From positions 1 to 9,561 of the forward strand of contig CALNAE010000010.1 of NCBI GenBank assembly GCA_937874315.1: a stretch of 9,561 nucleotides of DNA. The letters run 5' to 3'. Each line of letters opens with the position of its first letter. Positions within the stretch are counted from its first letter, which is position 1. The notes under the pieces were generated by a model. It had not been told where the DNA came from. It made no database searches and worked only from the letters and a program-made list of their open reading frames with translations. This document shows positions 5,421-9,561 of the stretch, in pieces. A program made the position numbers and the translations under genes. The DNA comes from an uncultured Bifidobacterium sp. (lineage in GTDB: Bacteria; Actinomycetota; Actinomycetes; Actinomycetales; Bifidobacteriaceae).

Positions 5421-6890
5421 TTATTGTATCACGATCTCACTACCGTAATCGTCCACGAAAGTGCCCCCATGACGGAACTGCTCCCATGGTATCGGCGTAC
5501 TACGCGTGACGCCCGCACACACGAGATCGATGTCCCCGTTATCACGCTCCCCCTGATACATGCCCACGTCGATGATGCGTAGAAATCTATAGTGCGCCGC
5601 CGTTTTCCATCTCCCCAGTTTCGTGGGATGCCGTTCCATACCTTGAGCGTGCTCGCCGTTGACGATCATGAAACCGTCCGTATTGATCGACACGATATTG
5701 CCGTTTTGCCGACATACGCCGAACAGCGTTTGTCGGGCGTATGCCGTGACGAACATGGCGACCGGCAGATAGTGTCGTGAGGTCTGCGCGTTGTCGGATG
5801 GAGTCACATGCCATTCCACGCGCCCGTCGTCCGCGTCGTATCGAGGGGAGAGCATGGCGTCTCGTGGCGTGGTGCCGAATTTGCCGATCAGCGAGTTGAG
5901 CATCAATTTCGCGATATTGCGCCGAGCGCCCGTGCTCACGCTTTTCAGCGCGAACCACCTGTCGATATAATCCGTGAAATTATCCGTATTCGCCGCGAAT
6001 TTCCAGCCGCGTTTATGCTCATACACGCTCACCTCGTAATTATCGTAGAGTAATCGTTGATCAATGTTGGTCAACGCCATGGTGATGTAGCCGCGCGTGC
6101 TTTCCACTCGGCCCGTGCGTTTGCCGCTCAGCATGTCGGTGACGCCGAGAAACGCGTAGCCGTCCGGTTTCAGATCGGCACGAAACGTCATGACGTCGAT
6201 ATGCAGCGGCATGTCGGCATCCGGCTCATACTCGCCGTAATATTCGACCGGCTCACCGTATGGCATGAGATTGTTGCGCAGCATCGTGGGATACATGCTA
6301 TTGCAGTCATAGTCGGTCACGTTCTCATAATCACCGGGCATGCATTCCATGTAGCCGCCAAGATACCCGGTCCTCATGTCATATTCGACCTCCGTTCCCA
6401 AGTCGGGATAGTTTTTCGCGAACAGCCCGTTGCCGTGCGGTCCGATATAGTCGTTCATCGCGCTCCCCGCTATGGTCATGCCACTGATGCCCATGGCGTC
6501 GCACGATCTCAACGCCCTGATCGCGGCCTGCATCGGCGTGTTCCCACCATATGCGGCCTGAAGTTTTTTGGCGCTCGTGGTGCGCAATAAATTGTTGAGC
6601 AGAAACATGCGAGTGGGGATGCCTGCGCCATTGCGGTAGGTGACGTGGTAGATGATGCGATTGACGCCGCACAGCACATTGAGCGCGTTCTTGCGCCCGT
6701 TGTCCGGGGTGATGCCATGCGCCATCATATAGGACAGCCATTCATTCATCGGCTGCATGGTCGTGCAATAGGCGATAATAGGCTGACTTGCTTTCACCGC
6801 CATGCCCATCATCCTCGTTGCCTCGAATTGTGCCTCATTCCCCTTTAAATCGCTCATGATATCACCGTCAATAATGTATATTTCACTCAT
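5421..6890 (-). CDS. Protein-primed family B DNA polymerase, phi29 gp2-like
   Basis: 489 aa against 572 in phi29. It replicates linear DNA from a terminal-protein primer. The polymerase domain aligns clearly with phi29: YLGG (176-179, the YxGG linker motif), motif A DCNSMYP (195-201, phi29 DVNSLYP), MPYGEPVEYYGEYEPDADMP then LHI, TPR1 (about 250-310), DYIDRWFALK, motif B KLMLNSLIGKF (328-338, phi29 KLMLNSLYGKF), TPR2 (about 338-375), motif C SINTDG (401-406, phi29 YCDTDS) and a C-terminal VCAGVT block. Odd points: the segment before motif A is 54 residues shorter, and I see none of the exonuclease motifs (DFE, NxxxFD, YxxxD); the phi29 D169 position appears to be Thr118. Motif B Tyr390 is Ile335, the first Asp of motif C is Asn403, and Lys498 of the KxY motif is Gly443. 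The start at 6890 lies 12 nt after the terminal protein's TAA, in the same frame, so the ORF cannot be extended upstream. Confidence 0.95.
   Translation of the reverse strand: MSEIYIIDGDIMSDLKGNEAQFEATRMMGMAVKASQPIIAYCTTMQPMNEWLSYMMAHGITPDNGRKNALNVLCGVNRIIYHVTYRNGAGIPTRMFLLNNLLRTTSAKKLQAAYGGNTPMQAAIRALRSCDAMGISGMTIAGSAMNDYIGPHGNGLFAKNYPDLGTEVEYDMRTGYLGGYMECMPGDYENVTDYDCNSMYPTMLRNNLMPYGEPVEYYGEYEPDADMPLHIDVMTFRADLKPDGYAFLGVTDMLSGKRTGRVESTRGYITMALTNIDQRLLYDNYEVSVYEHKRGWKFAANTDNFTDYIDRWFALKSVSTGARRNIAKLMLNSLIGKFGTTPRDAMLSPRYDADDGRVEWHVTPSDNAQTSRHYLPVAMFVTAYARQTLFGVCRQNGNIVSINTDGFMIVNGEHAQGMERHPTKLGRWKTAAHYRFLRIIDVGMYQGERDNGDIDLVCAGVTRSTPIPWEQFRHGGTFVDDYGSEIVIQ
5423..5431 (-). promoter_or_regulatory. 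Extended -10 promoter element for the pRNA candidate
   Basis: The minus strand reads TGATACAAT, one base off TGnTATAAT, overlapping the polymerase stop codon (5423-5421). The seventh base after it is G5416, the first base of GGTACGG, where the pRNA candidate would start. The same extended -10 type occurs at 3130-3138 and 8014-8022. No clear -35 is seen. It may also serve the late genes by read-through. Confidence 0.55.
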
Positions 6891-6902
6891 ATCATCACCC
6901 GT

Positions 6903-7916
6903 TTATCGCGCCATATTATGTGCCTGACTCATAAAGTCCTGTAAAGCCTGACGAACTTTTTGCTTCTGTTTTTCATCATCGGAAACGAATTTAAATTTAT
7001 TGTTTTTCGCATATTTGCGTACCGCTTCCCATGTCTCATACTCGGGTGAATTGCCTATAAAATTCTTGATGAATAATCCAAACGCCGTGTGCTTCATCAT
7101 CCACCGTATTTCCTTATTGGTGAGACGCGCGAATTGATGAGCCACGACTTTGTCGAACGCGCCTTTAAGCTGCATTTCGCGTAGGAACTTCAGGTACTGT
7201 TGACGTGTTTTCTGTTCTTTACGACGTTTCCTATTACGCTCGGCACGCGCCTTCTTATAGAGCTTCAATAGCTCCGTTTTTTCCTTGTCTTCGGCGGTTT
7301 GCGTGCGCTTGGCCGCGTCGCGTAGTTCACGCTTCAACGTTTTCACGTCCATGCCGGTCATGAATTTTTCGTCACCAAGCACGTTAGTGCTATTGAGGAT
7401 ATCGCGAAATTCGGGGGATGCGGTGAGCACGTTCTGCATGATCTGCGGGTCCGCCGTTCCCGCGCCGTGCCGTTCGCGCCACTGTTGTTGTTCTATGGTG
7501 CGCTGTTGCCGCTGTTGATCGTAATATTTGGCGCGCTCGATTTTCTGTCGTGCCGCGATGCGCCGTGACTGCTGTTGTCGTAGCACGTGACGCTGTTTGC
7601 TTGGCGCGGATGCTATCGTGCTGTCCGACACGAGTGGCCGTGAGGCCATTTCCCTGTCAAATTTCGTGACATGCACCACGGGTACGTTGTAATATGATTG
7701 CTGCGCTTCGGCCAGCACTTCGGCTTTACGCGCCGACTGTTTTTGTCCGAACAGTCGCGCCGCCTGTTGCAATTGCAATGGCGTGTATTGGTCGAGTTTT
7801 TTGATCTTAAAACTATTGAGATTCGTTATCGTTCGTTGTTGTTCGTTTGCCCGAGCCTGTGCGCTTCGCTCCGCTATGAGCGCCTTGCGCTTTCGCCTAT
7901 CCGCACGTGATGCCAT
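6903..7916 (-). CDS. Putative terminal protein (replication primer)
   Basis: 337 aa, very basic. In phi29 the terminal protein (gp3, 266 aa) is encoded directly upstream of the polymerase; this gene has that place with a 12-nt gap. It would be linked to the 5' DNA ends and provide the hydroxyl that primes synthesis. Visible parts: a basic N-terminus (MASRADRRKRKALIAERS); Gln/Arg-rich likely helical stretches (about 100-148, many QQR and QQQ); a second helical basic segment (about 190-250, KKARAERNRKRRKEQK); and a compact C-terminal part (about 250-337). Ser290 in FIGNSPEYETW, 48 residues from the end, or Tyr293, could be the priming residue, since phi29 uses Ser232, 35 from its end; this is a guess. 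I see no residue-level match to gp3, as is usual for this fast-evolving family. The start ATG has only a weak GGGG upstream. Confidence 0.8.
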   Translation of the reverse strand: MASRADRRKRKALIAERSAQARANEQQRTITNLNSFKIKKLDQYTPLQLQQAARLFGQKQSARKAEVLAEAQQSYYNVPVVHVTKFDREMASRPLVSDSTIASAPSKQRHVLRQQQSRRIAARQKIERAKYYDQQRQQRTIEQQQWRERHGAGTADPQIMQNVLTASPEFRDILNSTNVLGDEKFMTGMDVKTLKRELRDAAKRTQTAEDKEKTELLKLYKKARAERNRKRRKEQKTRQQYLKFLREMQLKGAFDKVVAHQFARLTNKEIRWMMKHTAFGLFIKNFIGNSPEYETWEAVRKYAKNNKFKFVSDDEKQKQKVRQALQDFMSQAHNMAR

Positions 7917-7946
7917 AGTACCCCGATTTGACCATCTGATAGCATA

Positions 7947-7973
7947 ATAGGCACCCCGCTAGGGGGTGCCTAT
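7947..7973 (-). terminator. Perfect 11-bp GC-rich hairpin in the terminal protein leader
   Basis: ATAGGCACCCC (7947-7957) and GGGGTGCCTAT (7963-7973) are perfect inverted repeats around a 5-nt loop. No T-run follows on either strand, so a classic terminator is not supported; a U-less terminator, an attenuator or an mRNA-processing or stabilising hairpin are the options. It lies 31 nt upstream of the terminal protein start. Confidence 0.45.
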
Positions 7974-7980
7974 CGGCTTA

Positions 7981-8013
7981 GGTGACTGTCAGTGAGTGAT
8001 GCTGACAATCACC
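7981..8013. repeat. 12-bp inverted repeat adjoining the -10 box
   Basis: GGTGACTGTCAG (7981-7992) and CTGACAATCACC (8002-8013) are inverted repeats with one mismatch (a G-U pair in minus-strand RNA) around a 9-nt spacer. The arm at 8013 touches the -10 box at 8014, so the repeat spans the expected start site. It could be an operator for a phage regulator, or an RNA hairpin formed only in transcripts coming from upstream. Confidence 0.55.
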
Positions 8014-8022
8014 ATTATACCA
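8014..8022 (-). promoter_or_regulatory. Extended -10 promoter for the terminal protein-polymerase genes
   Basis: The minus strand reads TGGTATAAT, a perfect extended -10, 10 nt after the stop of the SSB-like gene. A TTGATT hexamer lies 15 nt upstream, a poor -35 spacing. The predicted start near 8007 gives a leader of about 90 nt carrying the hairpin at 7947-7973. Confidence 0.6.
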
Positions 8023-8032
8023 CTGACGACGA

Positions 8033-8461
8033 CTAATCAACTACCAGCGTCTTCAGAGTGTTCTTGTTGGCAAGCTGGGTTTTCTTGACATGCACTTCCA
8101 GAGGCTCAGGCCACTGAACGCCGAATGTAGCCACAAGGTTGTACGCCGAGCGTGCGATACCCTCGGACTGAGTGAAATAGCCCTTGCCGTCCGCACCCAC
8201 GAGCGTGGTGTTGGTGCACGGCTGATCGGGGCCGCCATTACGATCGGCGCGTACACCCGGAGCCTGAACAATGGCGATGATACTCACGTGCTTCTCACCC
8301 ATATCATCGAGCGATGTGGCATTGTTGACGGCATTGAACGCCGCCTTACGTTCCTCGAACGACTGAGGATGCAATGTGTTTACCAGTCCGCGCGTGGTGC
8401 GGGGTGTGGCGTCGATAATCTCTCCCGTGCTTTCGTCTACTGTAGCAATTTCCTGTGCCAT
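8033..8461 (-). CDS. Putative single-stranded DNA-binding protein
   Basis: 142 aa. In phi29 an SSB gene (gp5, 124 aa) lies a little upstream of the terminal protein gene; this one is directly upstream of the terminal protein candidate here. The C-terminal half has a beta-rich pattern, LVGADGKGYFTQSEGIARSA ... LVATFG ... W-EPLEVHVKKTQ ... TLKTLVVD, that resembles small phage SSB-like proteins I have seen, but I cannot tie it to a named family. The N-terminal third (ATVDESTGEIIDATPRTT) is likely flexible. I chose the ATG at 8461, with AGGTG 6 nt upstream; an in-frame GTG at 8470 would overlap that site and add three residues. It is 23 nt after the previous gene and followed by a promoter-hairpin region. 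Coding is near certain; the function is tentative. Confidence 0.75.
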   Translation of the reverse strand: MAQEIATVDESTGEIIDATPRTTRGLVNTLHPQSFEERKAAFNAVNNATSLDDMGEKHVSIIAIVQAPGVRADRNGGPDQPCTNTTLVGADGKGYFTQSEGIARSAYNLVATFGVQWPEPLEVHVKKTQLANKNTLKTLVVD

Positions 8462-8484
8462 AATAATCACCTAATCCTTATTTG

Positions 8485-8811
8485 TTATTCTTCAATATTA
8501 TCTTCATTGGTTCCATCATCGAGAGCGCTTTTAGTGGCGTACTCGATGTCTTTGCCAAACTTTGCATTGCCGTAAAAGTCGGCTTTACTCATAGAAGCTT
8601 GCTGTTTATGCCACACAAAACGCTGTGGCAAGAAATTCGGGAAATTCTTGCGAACCTTACGCTTCAAAAATTCAATATCAGTGTTAGAGCCGTCAATAAC
8701 ATGCTCCTGCTCAATCATACTGCCATCGCTCGACATTTCAACGCCTTGCGCGACAACATAATGATGAGTACGAATAACAGTACCACCCTCAGTTTCTTTA
8801 CCCCTAGCCAT
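8485..8811 (-). CDS. Unknown 108-aa early protein
   Basis: I do not recognise this protein. It begins MARGKETEGGTVIRTHHYVV, has a charged central segment (TDIEFLKRKVRKNFPNFLP, about residues 45-65), a polar aromatic stretch (FVWHKQQASMSKADFYGNAKFG) and an acidic tail (ALDDGTNEDNIEE). No signal peptide or membrane segment is visible. An upstream ATG at 8889 would give 134 aa, but the added 26 residues lie entirely inside the preceding gene in another frame. The ATG at 8811 overlaps that gene's stop by 8 nt, a typical coupled arrangement. phi29 has a small double-stranded DNA-binding protein (gp6, 104 aa) in this general position. Size and place are similar, but no sequence feature supports that identity. 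Confidence 0.85.
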   Translation of the reverse strand: MARGKETEGGTVIRTHHYVVAQGVEMSSDGSMIEQEHVIDGSNTDIEFLKRKVRKNFPNFLPQRFVWHKQQASMSKADFYGNAKFGKDIEYATKSALDDGTNEDNIEE

Positions 8812-9379
8812 TTCCGTTCTTTCTATAATGGTTTTCAACCACACCGAAAACCTGTTTATCAGTATACACAATATTACGCAGTTTGTCAAAACTAACGAAA
8901 CACATTTTAATTATTTCCACGGCAGCGGGATCATCGCTCCACATTTGAGTACAATCGAACTGTTCCGCCCCCGCCAAACGACATAACGAGCACCATGCCA
9001 CGAGATAGGGGACATAAACGATTCCCGTTATCATACCCACATCCATACCACTGTTTAATACTTCCTTGCGCTTCGGATGCTCCGACAGCGTGGCACAAAT
9101 ATGAGAACTTTCAATCAAACCGTCCCGAAAAGCAAGCTGAGTGCCCTCGTGCGAATAAAATTCGCTCAACATGGTCACCGACCGGCAAAACATTTCCCAC
9201 GGTACACCTTTCTGAATATTCCTAATGGCAAGTTTTCTCATTTGACCACGAAACACCATTTTGACGCGCTCATTATAGTGGATAGGGTCATCATCCCAAT
9301 AGGTTCGCTCCATAACGGGAAGATATAGTTGCTCATTAGGCTTTAATGTTTTACTTTTACTACGCCAAGGGGTAGACAT
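8804..9379 (-). CDS. Unknown 191-aa early protein
   Basis: I do not recognise this protein. It starts MSTPWRSKSKTLKPNEQLYL, has a basic amphipathic part (ERVKMVFRGQMRKLAIRNIQ, about residues 37-56), and a more hydrophobic segment near 117-138 (GMITGIVYVPYLVAWCSLC) that is borderline for a membrane helix but is followed by further soluble-looking sequence. Several cysteines occur without a clear zinc-site spacing. The start at 9379 is well supported by AAAGGAA ending 4 nt upstream, placed just after the preceding gene's stop. It overlaps the next gene by 8 nt. Its place at the head of the replication cluster suggests an early function, which is inference only. The GC content here is clearly lower than in the structural genes. 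Confidence 0.85.
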   Translation of the reverse strand: MSTPWRSKSKTLKPNEQLYLPVMERTYWDDDPIHYNERVKMVFRGQMRKLAIRNIQKGVPWEMFCRSVTMLSEFYSHEGTQLAFRDGLIESSHICATLSEHPKRKEVLNSGMDVGMITGIVYVPYLVAWCSLCRLAGAEQFDCTQMWSDDPAAVEIIKMCFVSFDKLRNIVYTDKQVFGVVENHYRKNGNG

Positions 9380-9390
9380 GCCGTTCCTTT

Positions 9391-9561
9391 CTAAAACTGC
9401 GGTTCATCGTAGACAACCTCACGCAACCGACTGTCGTCAGATACCGTACACTCCTCGTAACCATCACCATAACCACGACGATAGTCATCACGATAACATT
9501 GCGGACAATCATAAATACTACCATTCGCGTCAGCATCATTGCCAATAGCATGATCCATCCA
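9391..9561 (-). CDS. Small CPxC-containing protein, possibly cut at its 5' end
   Basis: An open frame runs from the window edge to a TAG at 9393-9391 and encodes 56 residues, or 55 if it starts at the ATG at 9558. It reads MDHAIGNDADANGSIYDCPQ then CYRDDYRRGYGDGYEECTVSD and ends in YDEPQF. The CPQC pair with one later Cys hints at a zinc-binding knuckle, though a fourth ligand is not visible; a Tyr/Gly/Asp-rich stretch follows. The stop is 11 nt before the next start and is contiguous with that gene's Shine-Dalgarno, which supports a real gene in the same operon. A competing open frame on the same strand (9551-9360) gives a Val/Met-rich peptide that overlaps the next gene's start and looks spurious. 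Function unknown. Confidence 0.65.
   Translation of the reverse strand, partial: WMDHAIGNDADANGSIYDCPQCYRDDYRRGYGDGYEECTVSDDSRLREVVYDEPQF

Noticed and set aside
6903..7916. Possibility that the missing exonuclease domain is encoded by the upstream gene
   Set aside because: The upstream protein is basic and helical, shows no DxE or YxxxD exonuclease motifs, and ends in a TAA before the polymerase start.
8823..8830. Plus-strand TATAATGG as a promoter
   Set aside because: It has no TG extension, no -35 and no plus-strand gene downstream; it lies over the 191-aa gene.
8482..8895. 137-aa plus-strand open frame
   Set aside because: It is antisense to the 108-aa gene, has no Shine-Dalgarno, and has the hydrophobic composition of an antisense frame.
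9360..9551. 63-aa Val/Met-rich minus-strand frame that looks like a membrane peptide
   Set aside because: It overlaps the start and ribosome site of the 191-aa gene, while the alternative frame (9561-9391) ends exactly at that ribosome site and has a balanced composition.
1..9561. CRISPR arrays, insertion sequences, rRNA or complete tRNA genes
   Set aside because: I saw no regularly spaced direct repeats, transposase-like proteins or structural RNA signatures other than the pRNA candidate.

Overview
This window is part of a phage genome of the phi29 type: small, linear, protein-primed and podovirus-like. Every gene I can support lies on the minus strand, so transcription runs from the right edge to the left edge. 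The identification rests on protein patterns recognised from memory of Bacillus phage phi29: the DNA polymerase (gp2), major capsid protein (gp8), tail knob (gp9) and connector/portal (gp10). A putative terminal protein and scaffolding protein occupy the matching positions. No host gene, integrase or lysis gene is visible. The proteins are far from the Bacillus phages. The host cannot be fixed; the mid-range GC content and divergence point away from Bacillus, and an actinobacterial or gut host is only a guess.

Layout in transcription order (right to left): a partial CPxC small protein (9561-9391); an unknown 191-aa protein (9379-8804); an unknown 108-aa protein (8811-8485) overlapping it by 8 nt; a 142-aa putative ssDNA-binding protein (8461-8033); a control region with an extended -10 box and two inverted repeats (8022-7947); the putative terminal protein (7916-6903); the protein-primed family B DNA polymerase (6890-5421); a 184-nt non-coding gap holding a promoter, a strong candidate packaging RNA (about 5416-5305) and a GC-rich hairpin (5291-5264); a short acidic scaffolding candidate (5236-4934); a 16-bp palindrome; the major capsid protein (4891-3149); a terminator overlapping an extended -10 box; the tail knob protein (3076-893); and the connector, which runs off the left edge (890-1).

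How the genes work together: the terminal protein primes, and the polymerase extends, replication from the DNA ends. The SSB candidate would coat displaced single strands. Scaffold, capsid and connector build the prohead. A pRNA ring on the connector would hold the packaging ATPase, whose gene is not in this window. The tail knob delivers the DNA. In phi29 the replication and morphogenesis genes are transcribed in opposite directions and the pRNA gene is at a genome end. Here they are collinear and the pRNA candidate sits between polymerase and scaffold.

The main novelty candidates are this internal pRNA with its own promoter, a polymerase without recognisable proofreading motifs and with altered catalytic motifs, a capsid protein with apparently two C-terminal Ig-like domains, and promoters whose start sites fall inside inverted repeats.
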